From Marivita sp003149565 (GTDB lineage: Bacteria > Pseudomonadota > Alphaproteobacteria > Rhodobacterales > Rhodobacteraceae), in NCBI RefSeq assembly GCF_965216415.1, contig NZ_CBDCFU010000002.1: a stretch of 64,000 nucleotides of DNA; one strand, 5' to 3'. A model generated the notes under the pieces. The model ran no database searches. It was not told the origin of the DNA and was given only the letters and a program-made list of their open reading frames with translations. The translations under genes were made by a program, and so were the position numbers. Shown here in pieces: positions 26,763-36,070 of the stretch. The stretch's first letter is position 1. Each line of letters starts with the position of its first letter.

Positions 26763-27076
26763 TACGAGTTTGTGATTTTCTTGAGTGCAAAGCGCTCGAA
26801 GCGGTCATGGGGCGGCGGGACGACCAGGCCACCACCTTGGGGCGGCGGGACGACCAGGCCACCACCTTGGCTGATGCGACAGTCGCTCTCGGCCAAATCC
26901 GGTCGTTGGTTGCCAGACCATTTATTGAAACAGATAATCACCAGACCGGCCATTCATGCATGGCGCAGCATTCTCAGCAACGAAGGGTCGAATTACGTAC
27001 GGGCCCGATTGCTGCAAATCCCGCTTCTCAAGAACGCAAGGCTCACCTAGATGCTTTCCGCTTGTCCGCTGTTTCT
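26763..27076. other. Intergenic stretch with a 30-bp tandem duplication
   Basis: Between convergent genes. It contains two perfect tandem 30-bp copies at 26811-26870; no terminator or gene is evident in the rest. Confidence 0.5.
26811..26870. repeat. Perfect 2 x 30-bp tandem repeat
   Basis: Copies at 26811-26840 and 26841-26870 are identical, beginning GGCGGCGGGACGACCAGG. On the minus strand the unit would encode a GGGLVVPPPQ repeat in an unsupported frame. Most likely a replication-slippage duplication. Confidence 0.85.
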
Positions 27077-28408
27077 TCAGTATAGAAACATAGTTGCGGT
27101 CATTGGAAAAAGGGCCACAGTCACAAGGACTACAAGCATCACAGCAATAAATGGCAAGGTGGCGGCAAAGATTTGCTCGACCGAGACATTGGGATCGTTG
27201 AGCGTGTTATGCACTGTGAAGACGGATATCCCAAAGGGTGGCGTCAGCAACCCAATCTCGACAGCGATTACAGTCACAATCCCGAAATGCATAAGGTCGA
27301 GCCCAAGACCTTGGGCGATGGGTGCAGCAATTGGCACCATTATCAGCAGGATCGACGTGCTGTCGAGGATCATCCCCATAAGTAAGATGATTACGGCATA
27401 AAAGAACAAAAAGCCGAGAGGTCCAAAGCCCGAGTCGGTGACCAGACCCGCGATTGCATTCGGCAGCCCTGCGATGGCCAGCATCCGCGAATAGAAAGAC
27501 GCAGCAACAAGCAGCAGCAGGATCGAGACCGAGATCACGCCGGTCTGCTTCATCACCTGCCATAGCTTGTGCCGGTCGAGGCTGCGCCGCGAAAGCGCAA
27601 CAACCAACGCTCCGAACGCACCGATGCCGCCTGCCTCGGTCGGGGTAAAAAACCCGGTGTAAAGACCACCCAGAACCAGAATGACCAGCAGGACGATCGG
27701 GAGTAGTTTGAGCACAAGCTCTTTCAACGGCATGGGCGTGTAATCACGATCCAGACGCCGCTCGCGCACAGCATCAGGATCGCTCAGCACGAATTTGGGA
27801 AAGGCGATGGTAATCCCGATCAGCATCGCGACAAACCCAAGTGCCAACATTAATCCCGGAATGATCCCGGCGATAAACATGCCGCCAATCGAAACTTCTG
27901 CCAGAATGCCGTAGACAATCAACAAGAGCGACGGCGGGATCAGCATCCCCAATACAGATGACCCGGCAACGGTGCCTGCCGAAAAGGCAGGCCGATACCC
28001 GTGACGGGTCATTTCGGGAACCGCAACGCGGGTGAAGACCGCAGCTGACGCAATGGACACCCCGGTCACTGCGGCGAAGATTGTGTTTGCGGCCACGGTC
28101 GCAACACCCAGACCACAGATCATGCGGCGCAACAGTTCTTCAGCCACTTCAAACGTGTCGCGCCCAACATTGGACACGCTGACCAACAGACCCATCAGGA
28201 CAAAAAGCGGTATGGTGGCGAAGAGATAATCGGCGATCCCTGAATAAGCGGTCAGCTCCAGCATTCGGAAAGCAAGATCAATGTTGCCACGGATTATCCA
28301 AATTCCGAGGAAAGCCACACCAAACAATGCGTAGGCAATCTGCATCCCCAGAAGCACCAGACCGACCAGCAGGGCGATCAGGAGGAAACCGATGGTCAGT
28401 ATTGTCAT
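27077..28408 (-). CDS. TRAP transporter large membrane subunit (DctM family)
   Basis: 443 residues from ATG 28408, preceded by GGGAG and overlapping the DctQ stop by ATGA. Multiple hydrophobic helices; signatures LFATIPLFVLMGLLVS, TGVSIASAAVFTRVAVPEM, AGSSVLGMLIPPSLLLIVYG and the second-half LLTPPFGISVFTVHNTL. An upstream in-frame extension to 28579 lies wholly inside the DctQ gene and is rejected. Third gene of a TRAP set downstream of the molybdenum hydroxylase genes. Confidence 0.9.
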   Translation of the reverse strand: MTILTIGFLLIALLVGLVLLGMQIAYALFGVAFLGIWIIRGNIDLAFRMLELTAYSGIADYLFATIPLFVLMGLLVSVSNVGRDTFEVAEELLRRMICGLGVATVAANTIFAAVTGVSIASAAVFTRVAVPEMTRHGYRPAFSAGTVAGSSVLGMLIPPSLLLIVYGILAEVSIGGMFIAGIIPGLMLALGFVAMLIGITIAFPKFVLSDPDAVRERRLDRDYTPMPLKELVLKLLPIVLLVILVLGGLYTGFFTPTEAGGIGAFGALVVALSRRSLDRHKLWQVMKQTGVISVSILLLLVAASFYSRMLAIAGLPNAIAGLVTDSGFGPLGFLFFYAVIILLMGMILDSTSILLIMVPIAAPIAQGLGLDLMHFGIVTVIAVEIGLLTPPFGISVFTVHNTLNDPNVSVEQIFAATLPFIAVMLVVLVTVALFPMTATMFLY

Positions 28409-28971
28409 GCCGTGCTCCCTGCGCTGCGGATTTCTTCGCGGACACGGTAGAGGGCGGCCAGTACAGCTATCAGACAGCCGAGAATGGTGATACCGCGAAA
28501 CGGCCATGTCGGGATGGTCCAGACCCCCTGCACGCCAAAGAATTCGGCGGTTTGCCATGCGCTCAGGAATTTTGGCCAAGAGGCCCAGAAGATCAATGCA
28601 AAGACAATGGCGCCGGCGAGACAGAACACCGCTTCAAGCCACGCGACGAAGCGCGGGGTGGATTTCTGTAGACGGCGGACCAGAAAATCGGCGCGGGTCA
28701 GGCGCAGTTGTAGGATCGCAGCTGGCACCTGCAAGAACACGATAGCAACAACCGCGCGGGCAGCGATCTCGGACACGCCGGTGATCGGGGCGTCCAGAAA
28801 GTTTCGACCGATCACATCCGCCACGATGAGCAGCATCAATGCACCGATGCTGGCCGTACCCACCGCCGACATGGCGGCCGCAAACGAACCAAGCACCGCG
28901 CCGTAGGGAGCATTCGCAAAGGACGGGACAAACCGATCCTCTTCCAGCTCTGGTGTGTCTTCATTGCTCAT
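28405..28971 (-). CDS. TRAP transporter small membrane subunit (DctQ family)
   Basis: 188 residues from ATG 28971 (MSNEDTPELEEDRF); an ATG at 29013 would add 14 residues and neither has a strong ribosome site. Four membrane segments, with MLLIVADVIGRNFLDAPITGVSEIA matching the conserved DctQ segment after helix 1. The acidic cytoplasmic N-terminus is longer than usual. Partner of the DctM subunit at 27077. Confidence 0.85.
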   Translation of the reverse strand: MSNEDTPELEEDRFVPSFANAPYGAVLGSFAAAMSAVGTASIGALMLLIVADVIGRNFLDAPITGVSEIAARAVVAIVFLQVPAAILQLRLTRADFLVRRLQKSTPRFVAWLEAVFCLAGAIVFALIFWASWPKFLSAWQTAEFFGVQGVWTIPTWPFRGITILGCLIAVLAALYRVREEIRSAGSTA

Positions 28972-29049
28972 GGCCGGGCGTCCTGCTGCCAAGGAGACGC
29001 CCGCCCGGTCCATTTGGGTCCGGACGGGCGCGATGCTCAGATCGCTATC

Positions 29050-30102
29050 TTAGAGACCTTCGTCCCAATTCCGAAGTGGAGTTGCACCGCGTTCGCGCAG
29101 AGCCGCAAAATAGGCCTTGAGCACAGTCTTGCCCGCCTCACCGGTCTGTTCCAGCCACGGTTCGATGATATTGGGCAGTCCATCGACCCACTTGGCTTTT
29201 TCCGCGTCGGGAAGCTGGTGGATCGTCAGACCTGCCGCCTGCATCTCATCAAGCGCACGCGCCGCCAGATCTCCAACATAGTCGCCATGTGCAATCGACG
29301 TCGCCTGAGCAGCCTCGCGGAAGGCTGTCTGCACTGGCGCGGGCAGTCCTTCAAAGAAGTCTTTGTTTGCCGCGATACCGCCGAAATACATCGACCCGAT
29401 CCCCACACGGGTCAGTTCGGGAGCCACTTCGTAAACGCGGGTTGGCAAGATGCCCGACGCAAAGGACAAGGTGCCTTCGGTCACGCCGGTCTGGATGTTG
29501 GTGTAATAGGTGGTCAACGCCCCATCAACGGGGGTAGCGCCGGTTTCGCGCAGCCAGTTCGCCGAAGTGCCCGGCGCGTTCAGCTTGCGGTTCTGCAGGT
29601 CCGCCATCGAGGACACGGGGAAGGTCGCGTAGATGTCATAGCTGTCGGTGATCAGCGACGACAGATGCACCATGCCGTTCTCGGCCCAGCTATTCTTGAG
29701 CTCGGGCAGGTTTTCCGACAGGTCGTCGAAAATCTCGATGATCATGCGGTGATCTTCGGTCGCGAACGGCGTGAAGTAGGTCACGTTCTGCAGCGGCATG
29801 TTCGCCCCTTCCCAGACCGTGCCGACCATGCCGACATCGACAATACCGTCCATCACCGCTTCGCGCGTGTCGGTAAACTTGTAGAGTGTGCCGGCATAGT
29901 TCTCGACCCAGTTGACCTGATATTCGTTGCCATTCTCGGCAAGAATGCGGTTCACCTCAGGCTGAAAGGTGTTTTTCATCGCGTAGACCCAGATATTGGC
30001 CTCTGGATGCGACGAGCCGATATTGACCGTCAGGCTTTGCTGGGCAATCGCAGCGCTGCCGATCAGCATCGCACCGATTGTTGTAAGTGCTGTGAGTTTC
30101 AT
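29050..30102 (-). CDS. TRAP transporter substrate-binding protein (DctP family)
   Basis: 350 residues with signal peptide MKLTALTTIGAMLIGSAAIA and mature start QQSLTVNIGSSHPEANIWVY. The conserved ligand-arginine region reads LQNRKLNAPGTSANWLRETGA, followed by TYYTNIQTGVTEGT. GGGAGGACAACC precedes the start. It lies 45 bases after the CoxL-like gene in the same direction, so it probably imports the hydroxylase substrate or a precursor. Ligand unknown. Confidence 0.87.
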   Translation of the reverse strand: MKLTALTTIGAMLIGSAAIAQQSLTVNIGSSHPEANIWVYAMKNTFQPEVNRILAENGNEYQVNWVENYAGTLYKFTDTREAVMDGIVDVGMVGTVWEGANMPLQNVTYFTPFATEDHRMIIEIFDDLSENLPELKNSWAENGMVHLSSLITDSYDIYATFPVSSMADLQNRKLNAPGTSANWLRETGATPVDGALTTYYTNIQTGVTEGTLSFASGILPTRVYEVAPELTRVGIGSMYFGGIAANKDFFEGLPAPVQTAFREAAQATSIAHGDYVGDLAARALDEMQAAGLTIHQLPDAEKAKWVDGLPNIIEPWLEQTGEAGKTVLKAYFAALRERGATPLRNWDEGL

Positions 30103-30120
30103 GGTTGTCCTCCCTTTGGT

Positions 30121-30140
30121 GGGCGCGTTCCCAGGCGCCC
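30121..30140. promoter_or_regulatory. GC-rich hairpin between hydroxylase and TRAP receptor genes
   Basis: GGGCGC-N8-GCGCCC. On the plus strand it is followed by TTTT, but the genes run on the minus strand, where no T-run follows. It may damp or stabilise the downstream part of the transcript. Confidence 0.4.
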
Positions 30141-30147
30141 TTTTGGT

Positions 30148-32529
30148 TCAGTCTTGCAGTTTGCCCAACGCCCGTAGAATGCGTTCGGGTGTGAAAGGCA
30201 TTTCGGTCATCTGCGCCCCAAGCGGGCGCAGGGCATCGTTGATGGCGTTCATGACTGCGGCTGGTGCTCCCGCCGTTCCGGCCTCACCCGCGCCTTTTGC
30301 GCCAAGTTCGCTTTCCTTCGTCGGTGTTTCCACGTGGCCCACCACCATGTCCGGCATTTCGGCAGCCATCGGCACAAGGTAGTCCGCCATGGAGCCATTC
30401 AGCAGCTGGCCGTCCTCGTCATAATGGATTTCCTCGTAAAGCGCGCCGCCAAGCCCCTGAACGATGCCGCCCCGGATCTGTTCGTCGACCAATTGTGGGT
30501 TGATCACGCGACCACAGTCTTCGACGCACCAATGCTTGAGCAGGGTCACAACGCCAGTGTCGGTGTCGACCTCAAGGTACGAGGCCTGAACTCCATTCGT
30601 GAACGCGAACGGATATTCCATCGTGATGAAATGCCGAGTCTGGACCAATTCGCGCGGCAAATCCTTGGGCAAGGTATCACCCCGGAAGTACACGATCCGA
30701 CCCAGTTCCTCGAGCGGCATACGTTCTTCGCCGCTATCGGCATCGACAATCTGACCGTTGCGGATATCAAGCTGGCCCGCATCGGCCTGAAGCATCGCCG
30801 CCGCGACTTCGAGGATCGAGCCGCGAAGCGCCCGTGCCGCTTGCAACGCCGCCTCGCCGCCAATGCCCGCACCACGCGAAGCCCAGGTACCACCGCCATA
30901 CGGCGTGACCTGCGTGTCGCCGGTGATGACACGAACCTGCGATGGCAGGACGCCGACGCCTTCCGCCACAACCTGACTCAGCATCGCTTCGGTCCCCTGA
31001 CCCTGCTCGGTCACACCAGACAAGGCAACGACCGACCCATCTGGGTCCATCCGTACGGTGCAGCCGTCTTGTGCCGAGATACGCGCGCCGCCGATTCCGT
31101 ACATGAAAGGCGACGGGTTGGTCAGTTCGATGAACGACGCAATGCCGATGCCGCGATACTTGCCACGCTTGCGGGCTTCGGCCTGATCGGCGCGCAGCGC
31201 GTCGTAGTCCATCATCTCCATCAGCTTGTCCATCGACGCATGATGCGACAGGCCTTCGAACTTCATCTTGGCGGGCGATGTCACAGGATATGCGTCGTCG
31301 GGATACATATTGCGCCGTCGAATTTCGACCGGGTCCATGCCGATCGCCGCTGCAGCCATGTCGACAAGACCTTCGGTGATCGCCACTGCAATGGGGTGGC
31401 CAACGGCGCGGTACTGGCAGGTTGGCGTCTTGTTCTGAAAGACAACCGTCGTCTGCGCTCGGTAATTGGCGAAATCATACGGCCCACCACACAGGTTGAC
31501 GACCTGATTGCCCTCAATTGCCGAGGTGCGCGGATAGACCGAATACGGCCCGATTCCGGTCCAATCGTCGACGTCAATCGCGAGTATCTTGCCATCCGCA
31601 TCCACCGCGATCTTGGCTTCGATCTCGTGGTCACGGGCGTGAATGTCGGTGCTGAAGCTTTCGAGACGATCCGCGATGAACTTGATCGGACGGCCCAGCA
31701 CCTTGGCAATTGCAGCGGTCGCCACCTCGTCGGGATAGACATGCACCTTGATGCCATAGGACCCGCCAACATCGCCGCAGATCACACGCACGCGGCTTTC
31801 GGGGATGTCGAGATGTTTGGCAAAGACGGTCTGCATCATGTGCGGCGCCTGGGTTGCGTGATATGCCGTCATCTGACCTTCCGCAGGGTTCCAATCGACA
31901 AGGATCGACCGCGGTTCAAGCGTGACGCCGGTATGGCGTGCGGTTCGAAAGCTGGCGAAAACCACCTTGTGCGCGTTTGCGAACGCGGCGTCGACGTCCC
32001 CCTCCTCATGCAGGCGGCGAAAAGCGAGGTTGTCCCCCAGCTCGGGATGAATGACCGGCGTGTCCTTGTCGAGCGCGGTCATCGTATTGGTGACTGCGGG
32101 CAGTTCTTCGTAATCGACAACCACCAACGACGCCGCATCTTCAGCCGCAGCGCGCGTGGTTGCCACAACGGCAACCACTGGCTCACCAACCCAGCAGGCG
32201 CGGTCCACTGCCAATGGATGCTCCGGCGGAGATTTCAGACCCTTGAGGTGGGCCAATACCGCGACCCAAGGCGTACAGACCTCAGCCAGATCGGCACCGG
32301 TGAAGATGCGCACCACCCCTTTGACAGCCTTTGCCTCGTCCAGATCAATGGTGCCGATCTTCGCATGCGCCACAGGTGACCGGGAAAACGCCACATGCAG
32401 CATACGCGGCAACACGATGTCATCGACATAACGGCCCCTGCCCTGAACCAGCTTTGTTGCGTTGGGGCGTGGGACAGTCTTGCCGATATAGGAGTTCGGA
32501 CGGTCTGGATTATTGAATGGGATCGTCAT
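30148..32529 (-). CDS. Molybdenum hydroxylase large subunit (CoxL/xanthine dehydrogenase family)
   Basis: 793 residues carrying the molybdopterin cytosine dinucleotide site. Family segments: YVDDIVLPRMLHVAFSRSPV near the N-terminus, GDVGGSYGIKVHVYPDEVA, TEQGQGTEAMLSQVVAEGVG and the catalytic glutamate region LGAKGAGEAGTAGAPAAVMN. The active-site loop reads CQYRAVGHPIA instead of the AYXCSFR loop of true CO dehydrogenase, so CO oxidation is unlikely; hydroxylation of an organic acid or heterocycle is more plausible. Starts by ATGA overlap with the CoxS-like gene. Confidence 0.88.
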   Translation of the reverse strand: MTIPFNNPDRPNSYIGKTVPRPNATKLVQGRGRYVDDIVLPRMLHVAFSRSPVAHAKIGTIDLDEAKAVKGVVRIFTGADLAEVCTPWVAVLAHLKGLKSPPEHPLAVDRACWVGEPVVAVVATTRAAAEDAASLVVVDYEELPAVTNTMTALDKDTPVIHPELGDNLAFRRLHEEGDVDAAFANAHKVVFASFRTARHTGVTLEPRSILVDWNPAEGQMTAYHATQAPHMMQTVFAKHLDIPESRVRVICGDVGGSYGIKVHVYPDEVATAAIAKVLGRPIKFIADRLESFSTDIHARDHEIEAKIAVDADGKILAIDVDDWTGIGPYSVYPRTSAIEGNQVVNLCGGPYDFANYRAQTTVVFQNKTPTCQYRAVGHPIAVAITEGLVDMAAAAIGMDPVEIRRRNMYPDDAYPVTSPAKMKFEGLSHHASMDKLMEMMDYDALRADQAEARKRGKYRGIGIASFIELTNPSPFMYGIGGARISAQDGCTVRMDPDGSVVALSGVTEQGQGTEAMLSQVVAEGVGVLPSQVRVITGDTQVTPYGGGTWASRGAGIGGEAALQAARALRGSILEVAAAMLQADAGQLDIRNGQIVDADSGEERMPLEELGRIVYFRGDTLPKDLPRELVQTRHFITMEYPFAFTNGVQASYLEVDTDTGVVTLLKHWCVEDCGRVINPQLVDEQIRGGIVQGLGGALYEEIHYDEDGQLLNGSMADYLVPMAAEMPDMVVGHVETPTKESELGAKGAGEAGTAGAPAAVMNAINDALRPLGAQMTEMPFTPERILRALGKLQD

Positions 32530-33026
32530 GTTGTTCCCTTTACGGCGCGGCCTTTGGCAACACTTTCGACGGCATCAATGATCGCCTCGTAACCTGTGCA
32601 TCGGCAGTAATTCCCAGACAGGTGCTCCCGGATTTCCGCGCGGCTTGGCACACCGCCCCGGGACAGCAACTCGTCTGCGGCGACCAGCATTCCGGGCGTA
32701 CAGAACCCGCATTGCAATGCGTTGCGTTCCACAAATGCGTCTTGCAAGTCACTGATGGCGCTGGTGTCGGTCAGGCCTTCGACGGTCCAGACCTTGGCCC
32801 CGTCCGCCTGCGCGGCAAGCATTAGGCACCCGCGCACCGCATCGCCATCAACGCGGATGGTGCACGCACCACAGACACCATGTTCGCAGCTCGCATGAGC
32901 ACCGGTAAGCCCAAGCTCGAGGCGCAGAAAGTCGATCATGTGTTGCCCGGCTGGCACCCGGGCCTCGACTGGTTCTCCATTGACCGTCATGGACACGTCA
33001 ACCTTGTCGCGGAACAGTTCGGTCAT
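32526..33026 (-). CDS. Molybdenum hydroxylase small subunit, two [2Fe-2S] clusters (CoxS family)
   Basis: 166 residues. The plant-type cluster ligands are in CEHGVCGACTIRVDGDAVRGC and the second cluster in CGFCTPGMLV with CRCTGYEAI, all cysteines present. It passes electrons from the molybdenum centre to the FAD subunit. Overlaps both neighbours by four bases (ATGA), so the three subunits are co-translated. Confidence 0.93.
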   Translation of the reverse strand: MTELFRDKVDVSMTVNGEPVEARVPAGQHMIDFLRLELGLTGAHASCEHGVCGACTIRVDGDAVRGCLMLAAQADGAKVWTVEGLTDTSAISDLQDAFVERNALQCGFCTPGMLVAADELLSRGGVPSRAEIREHLSGNYCRCTGYEAIIDAVESVAKGRAVKGTT

Positions 33027-33856
33027 GCGACATCTCCTTTCAGGCGGGCAACTGCGCGGCGCAACAGGACACCAGCCAAATGGCGGCGATAGGCGGCACT
33101 GGCTTGCGTGTCAGAGGGTGGGTCAATCTCTGCGGATAACGCACCTACAGCCGCGTCCAGATCGCCCGCATCAAGCGCCGCCATCGCACCGGTGGCAAGA
33201 ATGGGTTTGGGCCCGACCGAGAACAGCGCGATGCGGTGACCTGCGGAGCGCTTGACCAGGCAAAGCCCGACCAAGGCATAGTCTCCTGAACGGCGTGCGA
33301 CCTCTTCCAGAATTTGCTCTTCGTCCGCTACTGCAAACGGTACGGTGATGGCGGTCAGAATTTCGCCTTCGCTCAGTGCGGTGGTAAAGACCTCTTCAAA
33401 GAAATCCTCTGCCGCGATTGCACGCGGACCATCCGGCCCTTCGACATGCATCGTCGCGCCAAGCGCGAGTGCACAAGCCGGAAATTCCGCCGCAGGGTCG
33501 GCATGGGCCAGCGCCCCACCAATGGTGCCGCGATTGCGGATAGCTGCATGGGCGATATGCGAAACTGCGTCCGTCAATAGCGGTGCGTGGGTCTTTACAA
33601 GCGGATCAGAACCGATCTGCGCGTGGCGGGTCAGAGCGCCGATCCGAAGCGTTTCACCCTCGACGGCGACGCCAGACAAGTCACTGATCTTCGAGATATC
33701 GACCAGCAGATCCCCGACAGAAAGCCGCATGTTCATCGCTGCGATCAGGCTTTGACCACCAGCCAAAACCCGTCCCTGTCCGTCCGAAGCCGCAAGCAAT
33801 TGAACCGCATGACCTACGCTTTCAGCCCGGGCATAGCCTCCCGCTGATGCCTTCAT
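33023..33856 (-). CDS. Molybdenum hydroxylase FAD-binding subunit (CoxM family)
   Basis: 277 residues. The FAD site is visible as VLAGGQSLIAAMNMRL and the second loop IAHAAIRNRGTIGGALAHADPAAE, both conserved in CoxM-type proteins. First gene of the unit CoxM-CoxS-CoxL-DctP-DctQ-DctM; a TetR regulator is divergent 127 bases upstream. GGGAGG lies before the ATG. No maturation genes (CoxD/E/F-like) are seen in the window. Confidence 0.9.
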   Translation of the reverse strand: MKASAGGYARAESVGHAVQLLAASDGQGRVLAGGQSLIAAMNMRLSVGDLLVDISKISDLSGVAVEGETLRIGALTRHAQIGSDPLVKTHAPLLTDAVSHIAHAAIRNRGTIGGALAHADPAAEFPACALALGATMHVEGPDGPRAIAAEDFFEEVFTTALSEGEILTAITVPFAVADEEQILEEVARRSGDYALVGLCLVKRSAGHRIALFSVGPKPILATGAMAALDAGDLDAAVGALSAEIDPPSDTQASAAYRRHLAGVLLRRAVARLKGDVA

Positions 33857-33897
33857 GGCGTCCTCCCCTCTTTTTTGACCTGCGCCTTATTAAGCGC

Positions 33898-33918
33898 TTG
33901 ATCAATACTATTGAGCAG
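33898..33918. promoter_or_regulatory. Candidate TetR-type operator
   Basis: Imperfect inverted repeat TTGATCAATA-C-TATTGAGCAG (8 of 10 positions pair) in the 126-base gap between the divergent hydroxylase and TetR genes, the expected place for the regulator to bind. Confidence 0.45.
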
Positions 33919-33982
33919 ATGATCTTTAATTGTGAGTCGTTGCAAGAGAAAATTTCTGACACTACCAAACAGCTGAGAGCGT

Positions 33983-34630
33983 ATGATGGACGGACAAACC
34001 GATAGCCCCGCCCTTGATGGCGAAGACGGCACTGCGCGCAAGCGCTTGCCGCCCGCAGAACGCCGTCAGCAGATTGTCGATGAAGCTGTGCGTTTCTTTG
34101 CCGAAGTTGGCCTTGAGGGAAACACACGAGAATTGGCACGTCGCCTTGGTGTGACACAGTCCCTTATTTTCAACTACTTCGCGACGAAAGAAGAGCTGAT
34201 CGAAGCGGTCTACGAAAAGGTCTACATCGGCCGCCTCGCACCGGATTGGCCAGAACGCCTGACAGATCGCAGCGTCCCCTTGCGTGAGCGGCTGATCGCC
34301 TTCTATACCGAATACAGCTCGTTGATCTTTGAACGCGAGTGGATGCGCATCTTCATGTTTTCAGGACTTGCCGGAGCGTCCCTCAACCAACGCTATCTTG
34401 AACACTTGGGAAATGTGATCCTTCTGCCGCTCTTGGCAGAAACCGAAGCTGTGGCGAGTTCTGACAAATCCCCAAAGATGGAAGACGTTTGGAATCTTCA
34501 TGGGGGGATCGTCTATATCGGGATACGTCAGCACATCTACCGCATGCCGGAACCTGCAAAACCACAGGAAGAAATCGCGAGGGCGATTGATAGGTTCCTT
34601 CATTATTTCGGCATAGAAATTGAACACTGA
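33983..34630 (+). CDS. TetR-family transcriptional regulator
   Basis: 215 residues. N-terminal TetR helix-turn-helix: RRQQIVDEAVRFFAEVGLEG, NTRELARRLGVTQSLIFNYF and ATKEELIEAVYEKVY. The C-terminal ligand domain has no recognisable signature. Divergent from the hydroxylase/TRAP operon, so probably its local repressor. Start ATG 33983 or 33986 (MMDG); no clear ribosome site. Confidence 0.87.
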   Translation: MMDGQTDSPALDGEDGTARKRLPPAERRQQIVDEAVRFFAEVGLEGNTRELARRLGVTQSLIFNYFATKEELIEAVYEKVYIGRLAPDWPERLTDRSVPLRERLIAFYTEYSSLIFEREWMRIFMFSGLAGASLNQRYLEHLGNVILLPLLAETEAVASSDKSPKMEDVWNLHGGIVYIGIRQHIYRMPEPAKPQEEIARAIDRFLHYFGIEIEH

Positions 34631-34781
34631 GATCCGAACAGCATTGTTAAAAACGGCCCATTCCTGCCGTTGGCCAATGGGTCAAGATGCTGCGTCGTGG
34701 CCCGTCAGAGCCGCCATTCGCTGCAAGCGCAAAATCTCGAAGTAGCGGAACTCACCGATTGCGGACGAAGCGGAGGTTCGA

Positions 34782-35075
34782 TCAATCAAGTGCGTCGGTG
34801 AGGATTGCGTTCAGGGTGGAGCCGGATCGTCGCAGAACCGCGAGAGACTGGAACTCGTCGGAATTCCAGAATGACGTCGCATGATCGCGGTCCGGAAACT
34901 CGATGACGAAAGCGGCATCAGGCAATTTACTGTCCCCTTCAAGCCGCTCCGGATTGCCGCCGCGCACCCTGAATACCCCCTTGTTATTCATCACGACGTC
35001 GGGGATTTTCGCGAAATACTCATCCATCCAGTCCCGGCTGTGAATCTCCATCTGGCCGATGATGTATGCCGTCAC
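34782..35075 (-). CDS. DUF1330 domain protein
   Basis: 97 residues, a complete single-domain ferredoxin-like (dimeric alpha-beta barrel) protein of the DUF1330 family: YIIGQMEIHSRDWMDEYFA at the start and IEFPDRDHATSFWNSDEFQ before the C-terminus are its hallmarks. GGAGAT ribosome site. Function unknown; related proteins are sometimes near aromatic or fatty acid catabolism genes. Confidence 0.83.
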   Translation of the reverse strand: MTAYIIGQMEIHSRDWMDEYFAKIPDVVMNNKGVFRVRGGNPERLEGDSKLPDAAFVIEFPDRDHATSFWNSDEFQSLAVLRRSGSTLNAILTDALD

Positions 35076-35323
35076 GATGATCTCCTCTATTGTGCGAAAG
35101 CAGTTTGCTCTGCCAGCGTAGCGTGCGTGATCGGTAGCTGCCAGCGTCGACTGGCCATCGTCAGGTCCGGTATTGTGCGTTAGCTGCGGGGACTCGAAGC
35201 TGACCTATTCTGCACCTGCCGCCGAGGCCGAGTGCGCTGTTGAAGGTGCCATCCACTTTGGTTCATGAAATGCCCGCAAGAGGCTGTCTCAGGGTGAGCT
35301 CCGGTCAGCGCTGTTGAAAAATC

Positions 35324-36070
35324 TCAGCGCGAGCCGTTCGCTGCAGTTGGCAGCATTCCCGTGAGACCACTCTTGAGCGCTGTGGTGAACCCCTGAGTCT
35401 GCATATGAAGCCGAAGCCGCTGATTGTATCCTCCGGGGGTATTGAGTGCTTCGATCAGAGGGCCACAAGCCGTTGTGGACAGGTTTGATGCGACCAACAT
35501 TCTGAGAAAAGCTTCCCCCTGTGACTTGTCCGACACCCGATCTCCAAGCCAATCCGCGGCATCGCTAACCATGAGCGCGACCGGAGACAGGACCGCTTGC
35601 GCACAAAGATACGCGGCCATTTCGTCCGGGTCCCGCACAGGAAAGATGCTATTTCGATTGCCGAAAATATCCGCGACGATGCCGGTGTCCCCATACATCA
35701 TGATCGGCGTCCCGCCCGCTGCTATTCCCGGGAAGGGCATCATGATGGCGGTCGCTCGCGCCGGCTGAATAAGGGCATCTGCCTCCTCGAGCGTTGCACC
35801 AGCCATGAAGCTGATGGCGACCTGACTTGTTCGAAACGTCAGAGGCCCGAGGACGTCAGGCGCAACTTCGGCCATTAAGCCCAAGAACAGCACGTCGCTT
35901 GCATCGACGACGCCCTGGTTGTCCGCGATCTGAACATTCTCGTAGGTCTCCGCGAGAAAGGACGCATGCTCAGTGTTGCGCTCTGAAACAGTGATATTGT
36001 GCCCGTCCAGAACAATGCCTTCGACCGCAGCGCGGGCGATTGTTCCACACCCGATAACGCCGATACGCAT
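35324..36070 (-). CDS. Pyrroline-5-carboxylate reductase-like NADP oxidoreductase
   Basis: 248 residues from ATG 36070, with a strong AAGGAGGG ribosome site; the frame extends to 36193 but without support. The Rossmann motif is MRIGVIGCGTIARAAVEGIV, followed by DASDVLFLGLMAEVAPDVLG and IMMPFPGIAAGGTPIMMYGD, arranged as in ProC. The C-terminal dimerisation part ends TPGGYNQRLRLHMQTQGFTT, close to the TPGGTTIAG segment of ProC. Substrate may be a cyclic imine other than P5C. Confidence 0.75.
   Translation of the reverse strand: MRIGVIGCGTIARAAVEGIVLDGHNITVSERNTEHASFLAETYENVQIADNQGVVDASDVLFLGLMAEVAPDVLGPLTFRTSQVAISFMAGATLEEADALIQPARATAIMMPFPGIAAGGTPIMMYGDTGIVADIFGNRNSIFPVRDPDEMAAYLCAQAVLSPVALMVSDAADWLGDRVSDKSQGEAFLRMLVASNLSTTACGPLIEALNTPGGYNQRLRLHMQTQGFTTALKSGLTGMLPTAANGSR

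Noticed and set aside
26811..26870. Tandem repeat considered as a CRISPR remnant
   Set aside because: The two copies are directly adjacent with no spacer and no cas genes are present.
30334..32379. 681-codon plus-strand frame opposite the molybdenum hydroxylase gene
   Set aside because: It is the mirror of a high-G+C coding frame; its translation has no family resemblance, and the minus strand carries clear catalytic motifs.
30148..33856. Annotation as aerobic CO dehydrogenase
   Set aside because: The form I active-site loop AYXCSFR is missing, and no cox maturation genes are nearby.
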